From contig JBHGNT010000011.1 of assembly GCA_043228905.1 (NCBI GenBank), positions 10,106,001 through 10,170,000 on the forward strand: a stretch of DNA of 64,000 nucleotides, read 5' to 3'. This DNA is from Azolla caroliniana (taxonomy: Eukaryota > Polypodiophyta). Shown piece by piece: positions 1 through 11,400 of this stretch (within the stretch, counting starts at the first letter, position 1; each line of letters begins with the position of its first letter). The notes beneath the pieces are model-generated. The model had not been told where the DNA came from. It made no database searches and saw only the letters and a list, made by a program, of their open reading frames with translations. A program made the position numbers and the translations under genes.

Positions 1-999
1 AGGATAACTAACTTCTAACCACGAAGGACTGTCCGAAAGCATAGTATCTAAAATCAATCAACATTATATATACAGAATGTAATCTTTTGAGATGACAAGA
101 TATGAGCCTTATAGCCATAATCTATGAAAGAATTCAAGTACTAATAAAGTAAGAACTATATGTTAAAACATTTCCCATAGGAAAACGTTAGATAAAAAGT
201 TAACAAAGGAAAAGTCCAAGTTAAATCATGTGGGCCAAGTGGTAGTGCCTGTTTAGCCTTCATTGTGCAAGAAACCTTAAATGAGGGCACTTTAAAGTAA
301 AGGAAATCTGACAAAGCTTTCTATTATCATATGTAAAAAATATATGAAACGTTTAATTTGTGTTATCATAAAAGCCTCAAGATCAAATCTCTCTATCTTA
401 TTGTACCAAATTATTTCAACCAAATTCTTCTTCTTGACTTTTGTCCATCTCTTAAACCTCCCACGCACAGATCATATGCACAATTGCAAGATTACTTGCT
501 TAGTACAAAGTTTCAGGATTTAAGGATTAAAGAGGTATAAGGTTTAAACTTAAAATGTGCTTATAAGGGAAGAGGAATATGAGAAACCCTTGTAAATGGC
601 TCATACTTTCACCTTTATACTTTAGGAAAATGTACATGTTTGTATATTTACCTTTATATTCTTTTAGAACCGAGGGTTTTCCTAGAGGTACCTATATCTA
701 CTAGGAGCCTTCATATCTTCAACCATTTACATTTGTTGTGAGATGTTAGGCCGGTATTTTAACACCATCGAAGCTATCTTAGAAGCATCACCTAGCGTTG
801 CCTATTGCACTCTCTCATCGATAGGGAAACAAGCTAAACAATAAACCTTCAATCAAAAGTTGTTGACTATCTAAGACTTGACTTAATTCTTCCCTTGGCA
901 CCAAATAACAAGTCTCAATCAATGTGGCATCAGTACTTATCTTGATGTTTTGTGCAAGATTGCTAGACCATAGATTGCAGCTTCCAATCCAAGTTCATC

Positions 1000-1742
1000 C
1001 TATGCTCCAATGTTATTAACCAAATGTATGGTAATTGACTGGGGTTGCATATGCCTTGAATTGTGACTTGTGTTGACAAGAAACAGGATCCAAACTATGC
1101 AAATTCTCGCACGACCAAGAAAATACATCCTTATATTATTTGATGAGGTACAAAAGTTTATGGTGGAAGGGTTGCTAAAAGGCCTTTATAATTTGAACAA
1201 GATGAAGGTCATCCTCCATGCTCATGTTTATCTCCTCGAAATCTATTTCCTATATTGTACACATGTATTTCGCCATCAAATGCATTGATCGACTTTCTAA
1301 TTGCATTGGCCAAACATTTAGAGCTCATTTCCTATGTCAAAATTGTGAGGAGAGGCTTGAATTATGAGATATTCAAGTATTGCGTCACTAGTTGTCAGAG
1401 GCTTAGCCTTCTCGGTTAATAGTATTGTGGGGCAACTTGCAACACGTCAATCTCAAATAGTGAGGTGATTTGGGTTTGATCTACCATGTATCTTTGTATT
1501 TTCATATCCTCTAGCTCATCCAACATGTTGATGGGTGGTCATCTTGCCGCATCACAGTCTTGGGCCTTGGCCGTGGATAGCTTGACTTTGGTTTTTTCCC
1601 TACCAAAATGACACCAGTTGGTGGTGTCAATTATGCTTGATTTTGGTTGTGTGCAATAAGATTTGCCCAATAATAGTGTGGAAATGTTATTGTCAATCAC
1701 ACAAAGAACAAATGTCAAAATGTTGAAGGGGTAATGGCTCAC
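1000..1742 (-). pseudogene. Decayed Ty3/gypsy pol fragment (protease to RT linker)
   Basis: No gene is intact here, but minus-strand translation gives pieces that line up with the protease/RT linker of Gypsy-A further right. A protease-end-like stretch reads STLLLGKSYCTQPK. Then comes SLFEIDVLQVAPQYY, matching PLFEIDVAEVVSPYI of Gypsy-A. After a frame change, VFSWSCENLHSLDP matches VFAWSYEDMRGLDP. Several stops and frame changes lie between them. The order and strand agree with a single old insertion of a Gypsy-A-like element. The ends are not definable by eye. This is an inference from short matches. Confidence 0.45.
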
Positions 1743-3724
1743 ATACTTTGAGAGGGATTAAATTAGGTCAAGTAGCTCCATCGAGTGTCTATCTACCATT
1801 CATAGGCGACATGAACCTATCATTCATTTCTCAAAGACATCAACCTCATTGATCTAAAGGTTTGGTATTGAAGAATGATTATCAAGCAATATGGGGGCAT
1901 AGAGGGGTTCCTGAACACCACATTCATCAAGACATTCTTAAAGATGGTCGATGGCACCATGGGTGTAATACTTCTCGAGAAAAACAATTGTACATGAAAA
2001 CATGGCATGAGGATCTGAAGACAATTAAGAGGTAAGGTTGGAGAACTAGAGAAACATTATTGATGTGAGACCCAACATTGGAGCACAAGGGAGGAATTTT
2101 ATCAACAATGCATATTTTTCCTTCGACAGGTTCTCGAGTCAAAGGATCACATTTTGTTATTGTCCTTCACCTTCGATCACAATTGGATTTGCTTTTTATA
2201 CATTATCGATCCAACCCAATCACTACACACATTTCTCTCACAATATGATAATCAGTCCATGCCACACACACTGTGCAAAAATGGTTCACCTTTGTTCCCA
2301 TAGGTTCAATTTCTAGAGCATTGGTCTATCTAATCGAACTCGATAGAACTTAGCTTTGTTACATGTAGTGGAGTGTGCCAACTCCCACACATCAAAAGCC
2401 CTCAACTTGGAAAGGCATCTCTACATTTTTGTCACAAAGCTTTTGTCTATGGTGTATGATATTATTGTATGTATGGATCAATTAGGGGATTTTAAGTAAG
2501 CCTACCAACCCAAGGATTTTGAAAACATCACATGACATAAAAAAAACATTTCGAAAAAGTCATAGAACTCAAAATGGAAAACTTTTACCCACAAACATGG
2601 ATAGGGAGAGATAAATCCATTGTCCATGTACAAGCAAAATTGTGAAGTGCTAATCAAAACCAAAACATAACATTTCTCATAATTGATGTGGTATATGCAT
2701 AATTATATAATGGTTGCAATCAATAGTATAGATTCTTAGATGATAATAATCTATAATGTAGGTTCTAGCTAGTGGCGAATAAGAAGGGCAGTTTCATGAT
2801 TTAAAAACAAATGGCACATCATAAATAAATGCAAAATGTACCAAATATTTTATTCTTTCATGATCTTGGTCCTCCCTGGATTCCACTAGTATAGAACAAC
2901 ATTAAATTGTTTTAGATAATGGTCAAATTTGGATTTCTTGTTTTATCTATAATGAAGTAATTAAAATAGCTTGAATCAATGAGATCATCGTAAAACTTAT
3001 GAAGGTTTCCCGAGTTTCTAAATTCTTATGTATGAATTGAAATTATTGTTTTAATTTATTTATTTTAGTTGCCCAATGCTTAATGATCATCAATATTGGT
3101 ATGAACTACAATTAGAACTAGGTACTCTTTAGCCATTGTTGACCACTTTGCTCTGGCAATTGTCTACTTACAATTCTTTGAGTTTCTATTTGTTGGCGAA
3201 GAGCATGAAGTCAATGGAATGGCCAAGATGAAATGTGATACCCTAATGTAATGAACAAAACTTTTGAATAGAATCCAAGAAACATTTAGTTTTACACAAC
3301 ACAAGTTGCTAGCATGCCCCACGTACCACATACATACAAATGCTCATATAATCCATCTATATATAGCTCTTTAAGGTATTCGAAATGATTGTTTTGGGAG
3401 TGACTTTCCTCCCAAGTATCATCATAAAGATTTACACAAATTAGATGCATAAATAAGAGAGTGGTTATAATTTGCAATGCAATCATTTTGGGAAGGTTTC
3501 ATGTGCATTGATTAATCAAGAAGAGTGTAATGTATTGTGACATATTTGAACATCTTTCTATAACTTTATATAGTTTTTTACCCCATTGGATTACATCGCC
3601 TTTCTATAACGTTGTGTTGGGTTTTTATTCAATCTCATATTTGTTTTTATCAAAACAAGTTATAGAAAAAATATGTTGCATTTTCTATAATATACTGGAT
3701 TTATAAAAATGTGTTTGTTGTACA
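1743..3724. other. AT-rich stretch, no recognisable feature
   Basis: Only short open frames without recognisable motifs are seen on either strand. The part next to the gypsy scrap may be more of the same decayed element, but I could not support it. Confidence 0.5.
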
Positions 3725-4460
3725 CATAACACATCTAATACACATGTATGTATGTTGTATGCTTTTATAAATATATGTATAGCTCAAACATGTACACATA
3801 TATGAGACGATGTTTGTATCAATGAATATGTGTGTGCTCCCTACAACAATGACATGGATTGAACTCGTGGTCATGGTTCAACTTGCCATTCTCGGTACTA
3901 CAATTGTATTGAGGTTTGAAAGAAGTTTGCATGTATGTGTATTTGTATGCATGACACAATAGAAATGCACATACTCATTTGATATGACATACATGTGGAA
4001 CATGCACATGTATACACATATGATATTATGTGTGGAATGTATGTTGCATGTGTGTACTACAAACACACACATACATGCATCTTATGTATGTATGTCTATA
4101 CATGTATGTGTGACAATACATTGATACACACACCCACGTTTATGTATATGTGTAACTATGGTTACTATGTATGCGAGACCAACCTACACATAATGTGTAG
4201 ATAATAAGAAATTTGTTGCATATGTATGTGTGTGTCTGATAACTATGAATGACACATGAGTTTTTTAGGCATGCTACTAGTTCGTTAATCAATTTATGTA
4301 AAGCATACCATCTAGGACTAGTAAAAGAGATCCAATGGTATTGGGTATACATGCAACACGTGGGGTTTGGCATGCATGGCACCCTGGGCCCCAAAACACA
4401 CACACACACTTGTAATTTATGTATCTAGCTTTTCTTCATTATTCATTTTGTGTAATCCTA
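3725..4460. repeat. TG/CA- and TATG-rich low-complexity tract
   Basis: The sequence is dominated by alternating purine-pyrimidine words (tgtatg, acacac, catatg) on both strands. Short frames in it encode only Met/Cys/Tyr/His/Thr-rich peptides, as expected from such a composition, so I call no gene. The tract ends near a (CA)n run at about 4396-4408. Confidence 0.6.
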
Positions 4461-6569
4461 AGATATGTTTGTGTATGTGTGTTATGTGATCCTAATATGT
4501 GTATTTTGTCTTGGGCTCTATCTTCTCTTCAACAACATTTATTATCATATGACCACATCATTTGATGGTTCTGCCAAAACTTGTTTTGTGCTAGACAACC
4601 AACATTGTCATGTGCTTAATTATGAAGGGTCAAAGCTAACACCTCTTTCTTCGAAAGGTCTTGCCCGCCAAATGAAAAGAAAAAAAGATGTTAGTGCATT
4701 CCAACTAGCCGATACGGATGCTTTGAGCCATAAATATCTACAAATCCATTTTGTCATAAAAGAATGTGCCAATCTTCAATTTTCCCAACCTTTACTACAT
4801 ATGATCTCTTTTTAAACACCATTCAATGACTCTACTTAATGTTCACTACCTAAGCTTCCCTATTTTTTTAAAACTACACTAGTGTCTTTTTCTTGTAACT
4901 GTTGAAAGTTAAAAAAAGGGGGCAATTTTTACCATACTATCTCAATTTAATAAGCGCTCCCTTATTGATACTATGCATTAGAAATTTCACGCACGCATGC
5001 TAGGGCCTAAATGTGTACCTATTTTGCCTGTGAGGACTAGCGAAAAATGCATCTTACACTCCACTCAATAATAATTACTGAATTCAAAGTTTGTTGTGCT
5101 TCAGTAATTAGAACCAAGTGCCACGACTCGAAGAAAACCAAATGTGTGTATCGCATTTTTACTAGCTAAATTTGTTGAAAACGTGTAATCAAATTTTTTT
5201 ACCACATTTTAACACGAAAAACGTATTTTGTTCCTTTACATCGAAACCAGCTCAAATTCAAAGATATGGGTGCCTAGATATATTTTGATCAGTCTAACGA
5301 AATGGTTTTCAGATAGCCATGTAGGTCTCGTCAAGTCATGATAGTTCACCTTCTTGGCATTTTTGTCCCTACGACAATTTACATGAAAATATATACACCT
5401 AGACGACTTTGATGTGTCACACACAATAGATATTTTGAGAGTGGTGCCATCTTGTCAATTTCTTGTTTCATCTTGAGATAACATGAGTATATTCTAGTTC
5501 TCCATATGATGTCATGCAATGCTCTTTATATGCACACATGTAAAACATATCTACATATATATACATGCAAGGTTTGTCACATGCTTTTCTTGCCCTCTTT
5601 GGTATGGTTAAAACTAACTGAGCGATATAGATAATGTTGTAACCTCGATTGTGAACATTTGTATGTGAAAGTTTTCCATATTTGCAAACAAAATTTATGA
5701 CAATGGTGGGTGACTTTCCTCCTATACGTATATGTGAGTTTGCTAGAAACTCTACACTAAGTCGATAGTTTAGGGGCCCAAGGCTACAAATGAAATTGGT
5801 GAAAGTGAGCCTCAAAAACCTTTCCACTCATATACACACACATTAGTAACTACATGCTTTATTATCCATATTTTATCTAGATGTTCGTCAAGATAGAAAA
5901 CCGATGATTGAGGGGTTTTCCTTCCTATTTCATTCATGATGTATGGGTTGGACAATCAAGTTGTTGTGTAAAGGAGACTAGAATCTAGACACACTCATCT
6001 AAAGTTGAATGTATCACTTCTTTTATGTTGTATTAAAAAAAGACGAGGCATAAAAAAGAATCCCTTCAAAGAAAGATCACCCTTATCAACGTTGGTTGGT
6101 TGTCCCCATTTCATAAGACTCATCTTGAATAAGGACACACTACAAAAGATATTATCAAAGATTGTTTTCAAGAAGCATGGCACCATTCTAACAAGGTATT
6201 ATCGAGTTCAGCTCCTTCAATTTACTAACATCAATAATTAGTGTAACCTTTCTTCAAAGGTCATACTCCTGCCAATCCACTTGATGATATGAATAAAATC
6301 TCACATTTCTTCAAAAGTTAGGTGGGTTGGTGTGCAAATGCACATTTCATGTGTTTTTTTACTTTCCTTCCATAAAACTTAAAACCCACCTCAAGTTCTT
6401 TTGAGGGAGTTGTCACATCTCTTTTGTTACGAGAACCATTGAGAAAAAGCAAACACTTATTTTGTTCACATATTGCATGTAACGGTCTCTTATTATACGC
6501 CTTTTTAACTTGCACAAAGTTACCAATTGATTGTTCTTGGCATGCCATGTTTCTAACCACATGGTCGCG
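4461..6569. other. AT-rich stretch, no recognisable feature
   Basis: Short frames of 60 to 119 codons occur on both strands, but none shows a domain motif or a plausible gene context. I see no RNA gene. Confidence 0.5.
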
Positions 6570-6711
6570 TGGTATTCCATTTTTTAAATTGGGTAGCCCA
6601 CTTTTGGCAACAAAGTTTGCCCATGTACATAGCAAACTCATGGTATTCCATTTTTTAAATTGGGTAGCCCACTTTTGGCAACAAAGTTTGCCCATGTACA
6701 TAGCAAACTCA
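6570..6711. repeat. Perfect 71-bp tandem duplication
   Basis: Copies at 6570-6640 and 6641-6711 are identical as read. Each starts tggtattccat and ends agcaaactca. The perfect identity points to a recent local duplication in non-coding DNA. Confidence 0.95.
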
Positions 6712-8010
6712 TTGGTAAATCTAAATTTTTTTGCATGCTAAAATCTACTAGAGGTACATGTTTAACAACAAAAAAACACAATGTTGGTGATTGATGAAAT
6801 CTCAACTTCTAAGTTCATGAAAGTGCCACCATTAGTGCACATCCAATCAACACCGGAGCATTTTGGTGATCCATATTCAATCTAGGTATCCAAATGTATA
6901 TGTCTTTGGAATTTGGAGAGTATGTCATAAAAAATGAGAGAGGCTATGATGGTTCATTGATGATATAATACAATCCACAGCTTTTTGGGGGAGAAAGCAT
7001 GTATGTGCATGCAAGTGCAAGTGCACACATGTGTGTAGGTGCAAGGGTTCAAGCACACCGCAAGAATCTCGACAATATAGAACAATTAATTTCATATACA
7101 CTTCTAAAAATATGTAAACCATTTCAATCCAGTTTGCTTAAATTAGTTAAAACAATGTTTTAAAGATATGGAAGTAGACTTGGATCACTAGGGCCTTGGG
7201 TGTGTGGACAACTCCACTCGAGAGATATGTGTGTTATATGTGGAGCCAGTTGTGGTTTCTGTTTTTATAAAGGGTCAATTGTCATGTCTCTCTTTGCATG
7301 CACCTACGTACGAACACATACAAATATATAACAAATTTGTTTGCAACATTCGTGATCATTGAATTATAAATTTGTGACTTGGAAGGAGCTAGTAGTTGGA
7401 TTATCATTGACATTGCAAAAACAATATGTTGGAGAAGCCATTATTAGGTTGTTTGAAAAGAGGAGAGAACAACCTTCATGTATTGCATTCATATTAATTC
7501 CCACAAAAAATAGAGAGACAAACAGTTATAAGAGCATTTGCATCAAAGTAATGCAAATGCAAATTCAAATTGTTCCATGCTTGATTGATAGCATGACTAA
7601 GCAAACTCATTTGTAATGCTAGCTCGCAAAAATCCGATCACTTTACTTACAATGCATCAAGACGATAGAGAATGAGATACACATATATATGTAGACCAAA
7701 ATTCCATCCATTAGGTGAATGATATGAAAATCAGACCGACCGTTTCTTACCGAGGAGGTAAAGAAATGCGGGAAACAAAGCTTTGGTTTAAATACAATCC
7801 GAATAAGATTCATTCATGTCTTCACGAAAGGCTTAATGAACTTCTTACCAAGGGGGTAAAAATGCCTGAAAAAACAGCTCCGGCTTCACTAAAATCGATG
7901 TATACGTTTCACATACGGGGGGCCGACCGTTGTACGCCGCAAACTCAACAAAACATTGGAAACAAGGCCGGAACCTTGGAGGTAGAAAAGGAATCATTCA
8001 TTTCTTTGCT
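6712..8010. other. Intergenic DNA downstream of the GATL gene
   Basis: Nothing recognisable. The last few hundred bases lie 3' of the minus-strand GATL gene and may include its 3' untranslated region. A 107-codon plus-strand frame at 7715-8038 has no recognisable motif. Confidence 0.4.
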
Positions 8011-9351
8011 TTATGAAGCAATGATGCTTAACACATGATGATTATGATGATGATGAGAGAGCAAATCATAAGGTGCCCACAAGCTGTCCAATGGGCAAGG
8101 TGTTTGGGCATCAAGTCTCATCCAAGGTTTTCCCTTGCCACTCCAATGCAACAAGCTAACGGGTCCGGGGTGCAATGGCCGGCACCGGCCTTCGATGTTG
8201 TCTCCGCCGAGCCCGTGTTGGTTCCACCGATGGTCCACCTCCTTCACATTGCCCCCGAACACCAACAAGAAGGGCGGGAGCGAGCCGAGCTCATAGATCC
8301 TCTCTTCTTGTTGGACCTTCATCCACCTCTCGATCTCTCGCGAGAATCCATGGCTCCTCCACATCTCCAAATCCATCACCATAACACCTGTATTGAAGTA
8401 GCAAGGCTTTCTCTTCCCCTTCATTACATTCCTCCTCATCCTCATCATGATCATCATCTCCTTCTTCTTCTTCTTCTTCTTCATGTCGCCGCCATCATCG
8501 TCGGAATTTATGGTGTTCACTGCAATGCTAGGGTTATTATTGCTGCCATTGAACACTTCATTTGCATAATTGGCCCAAAATGCATCCCTAAAGTACTGAG
8601 TGAAATTAGCCTGGCAATACTCAGGTGCCCCCAGGGGATGAGACCCTAGGCTAATCCCCCAAAGCTTCACAATGTCGTCTACTACAATCAAATCTGAGTC
8701 CAGATAGATCACCCTCTTGATACAATGTGGCAACATGTCAGCTATGTAAGTCCTTGCATAGTTGAGTGGCTGCTCCAATGCCTCCCTGATGGAGCTAGAA
8801 ATCTTGTCTTTCACCAATGTTTCATCGAACCTGTAGATTCTGAACCTCAAGTAAGGGAAAGTAGATGTGATGATGGAGGCCAGTGATTCTTCAGAAGCGG
8901 TGGAGAGGAAGTGGAAGGCTAGGTTCTCAGGGCATGCGGAATGCTTCACTATAGAGAAAATGGCTGCCACAGAGCCTCGCAAGTAGTTCACATCTAATGT
9001 CATTGCAATGTGGATGGAGGTAATGTCACATAAGTCTTGAGATTGAATCATACTACTAATGTGATGAGGATCTGCACCCTCATTAGTATCATTATCGTGA
9101 TTGTGGTTACGAGTATATGGAGATATACATTCTTTTCCGTTTCGGAAGGCCGGTGCTTCCCGGAATCTGTCCAGTTTGGGAGTTTCCTGCAACGAAGAGG
9201 ATGGGGGCAGAGTAGTAGTAGTGGTAGAAGAAGAAAGATCAGAGTCTAGATCAAAGAGTATGTATCTAGTTGCAATGGATAGTGGAGAGAGAAGAAGACT
9301 GAGAATTAGAAATGAAATGCAGATGTGGGCTGCGCCTAAAGCAATGCACAT
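8011..9351 (-). CDS. GATL-type galacturonosyltransferase-like protein (GT8 family)
   Basis: This intact, intronless 446-residue frame is the only convincing host gene. Known of the family: GATL proteins are GT8 glycosyltransferases of the secretory pathway linked to pectin and xylan synthesis. Seen here: an N-terminal hydrophobic signal/anchor segment (about residues 7-27); the nucleotide-sugar and metal-binding DSD within YLDSDLIVVDD (218-220); CYFNTGVMVMD (317-327); HRWNQHGLGGDN (374-385); and LHWSGKGKPW (401-410), followed by the conserved CPLDSLWAPYDL ending. The length exceeds the usual 340-390 residues because of a low-complexity insertion (about 262-315, with Lys- and Met-rich runs) and a His-rich tail encoded by an ATG/ATT repeat. 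The start was chosen because the hydrophobic anchor follows it directly. The substrate cannot be read from the sequence. Confidence 0.93.
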   Translation of the reverse strand: MCIALGAAHICISFLILSLLLSPLSIATRYILFDLDSDLSSSTTTTTLPPSSSLQETPKLDRFREAPAFRNGKECISPYTRNHNHDNDTNEGADPHHISSMIQSQDLCDITSIHIAMTLDVNYLRGSVAAIFSIVKHSACPENLAFHFLSTASEESLASIITSTFPYLRFRIYRFDETLVKDKISSSIREALEQPLNYARTYIADMLPHCIKRVIYLDSDLIVVDDIVKLWGISLGSHPLGAPEYCQANFTQYFRDAFWANYANEVFNGSNNNPSIAVNTINSDDDGGDMKKKKKKKEMMIMMRMRRNVMKGKRKPCYFNTGVMVMDLEMWRSHGFSREIERWMKVQQEERIYELGSLPPFLLVFGGNVKEVDHRWNQHGLGGDNIEGRCRPLHPGPVSLLHWSGKGKPWMRLDAQTPCPLDSLWAPYDLLSHHHHNHHVLSIIAS

Positions 9352-9492
9352 GATGTGTTTAGGTTGGATGGATGGATGGTAAGTAGATCAATTCCTTTTA
9401 GAGGGAGGGGGCTCTTCTCAGATTTTAGTATGGAGACGAATGGTTAAGCATGATACACATACATATATGTATAGAAAGAGGAATTTGTGGGA

Positions 9493-9670
9493 GAGAGAGA
9501 GAGAGAGAGAATGGGAAACAGAGGAAGAGAAGGGTACTCTGCTTCTTCTTGGTTACCTTCTTTTAGAAGAGAATGCAGAAACAAGAGAATGGAAGGAAAT
9601 GGAAGGAAGGAAGGAAGGAGGCGAAATGCTTTGCCTGCTGCTATGGAAGAGAAACAGACAACATTTTATT

Positions 9671-9713
<43 letters not shown>

Positions 9714-9774
9714 CTAGAGTTGCCTTTAGGTGTGTATTTTAGGGTAGAGAGACAGGCACAGAACAGGGGCAGGC

Positions 9775-9809
<35 letters not shown>

Positions 9810-9832
9810 TCTTCTTCTTCTTCTCCTTCTTC
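9493..9832. repeat. GA and CT/CTT microsatellites upstream of the GATL gene
   Basis: A short (GA)n run lies near 9497-9510, (GA)~20 at 9672-9711 and (CT)~14 at 9779-9806, running into (CTT)n to about 9832. They sit 150-480 bp upstream of the GATL start. GA/CT tracts are common in plant 5' leaders and core promoters, so they could be part of its promoter or 5' UTR. The GA and CT tracts are mutually complementary. Confidence 0.85.
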
Positions 9833-10011
9833 CTTCCTCCTTCTGCATCATTTTCCTCACACAAAAACAGTTCCAAGGAAGATGAAAAAATAACTCACTC
9901 TTTCCTCGAGTTTGAATTTCTCCAATGTGACCTAGAAAAATAAAAATTAAACAAAAAAATGCAAATTCATACATAACACGGACATGTATGGTATGTATGC
10001 ATAGTATGTAT

Positions 10012-10316
10012 ATTATGTTATGTTATGTTATGTTTAGGGGTACTTCCCATGCTCCACACCATCATCATAATTTGTTGGCAAACAAAGTAGCCAAACAACA
10101 CCCCGTTTTGACTGACCCTTGGGATATGTATCTGTTGGTTTCGTCCTCTCCCTCACGCTGCTACACACTCATCGTCCCTCCCCTCCCTGCGAACCCCATT
10201 GAAACTGAGCATGTTTTCTGTTTTTTCTTTTCTTTTTCCCAAAACAATTATCCTTCCATTAGTTGTATAAAAAGGGTCATAACAGCTACAACATACAAAG
10301 TCCCCCCCCCCCCCCC
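10012..10316. repeat. (TTATG)n run and a 15-nt poly-C tract
   Basis: About four TTATG-like units lie at 10012-10034, and an uninterrupted run of 15 C occupies 10302-10316. Between them I see no gene. Confidence 0.85.
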
Positions 10317-10479
10317 AACCCGTCTTGTGAAAGACACTGGTTGAGGAAACAAATCCAAAATAGAGAAAACAATCCACTAATTGTAAGCTATTCCTTACAC
10401 ACAATGCAAGGTATCATATCCATAGACAACAACCAAAGTACTTATATTTGGAAACAAGCCCTCACAAGTCATAGTTATG

Positions 10480-11400
10480 AACCTTTCAATACTTCTTCAT
10501 CCTACTCCTGTCTATTGCAGATTTGAAGGCGATCCAATACATTCTACTGTCAACTCAACAAATATGCTTCCTCTTTCCACATCAACCATCTCGCCGGTTA
10601 CCACCAACTTCCTGTCATACAACAACACATTAAGTCATTTTTCTCCTCTCCTCATGAGCTTATGGTTCGGACCCCACCCCATCATCACTCATCCTTATCA
10701 AAAACCTACAAATTGCTTCGTGAAGTTCACATCAACCATCTCGCCGATTACCACCAAATTCTTGCATAGAGACAATAAAATGAGTTTAAATTCCTCATCT
10801 TCTCATGAGAATATGCTTTGGCCTTCACACCATCATCACTCATCCTTATCCAAACCATGAAATTTGCTTCGTTAAGTCCACATTAATCATCTCGCCGAAT
10901 ACCATTAAAACCTTCTACACATACAACAATACAATGAGTCTTGTTTCCTCATCTCCACACGAGAATATGCTTCACCCCCCCCACCCTCATCACTCATCCT
11001 TATCAAAAACATACATTCTTCTTCATCAATTCCACATCAAACATCTCGCCGAATTATCGCCAACATCCTGTACATACAAACAATTAATGAGTCTAGTCTT
11101 CTCAAAAGACCATGCTTCAGCCCCCACACCACAATCACTCATCCTCGTCAAAAAAATGAATTGTGCTTCATAAATCGACATCAACCATCTCACTCACGCT
11201 GATTTACCAACAAAATCGTGTACCTACAAAAACAAAGTAACACCACTCTCCTCGTCTGCTCATTAAATCTGTTATAACCCTCAACGCCTTCATCACTCAT
11301 CCTTATCCAAAATTAGAAGATGCTTCATTTTCCACATCCAACATCTCACCCTTGTCACTCCCCACGACTGCCCCTATCACATCCGCCTCTTTTATGTCCT
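10480..11400. repeat. Degenerate ~150-bp tandem repeat, about six units
   Basis: A block containing catctcgcc, a Thr/Asn-like stretch and catcatcactcatccttat recurs. The catctc(g/a)c word is near 10588, 10738, 10889, 11043, 11187 and 11343, giving spacings of about 144-156 bp. Because the spacing is close to a multiple of three, open frames run through it (10477-10860, 10805-11173) and look like a repetitive protein. The units drift out of frame and indels are common, so I treat it as a decayed satellite rather than a gene. Confidence 0.75.

Noticed and set aside
4465-4815. 116-codon frame with a hydrophobic start
   Set aside because: The hydrophobic part comes from a TG-rich tract and nothing in the rest is recognisable.
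7715-8038. 107-codon plus-strand frame next to GATL
   Set aside because: No recognisable motif, no promoter context, and it overlaps the end of the GATL gene in antisense.
8035-8649. 204-codon plus-strand frame inside GATL
   Set aside because: It is the antisense shadow of a well-supported conserved gene and is rich in repeats mirrored from the coding strand.
10477-11173. Repetitive Thr/Ser/His-rich protein
   Set aside because: The open frames are a by-product of the ~150-bp tandem repeat; units drift out of frame and show no coding bias I can see.
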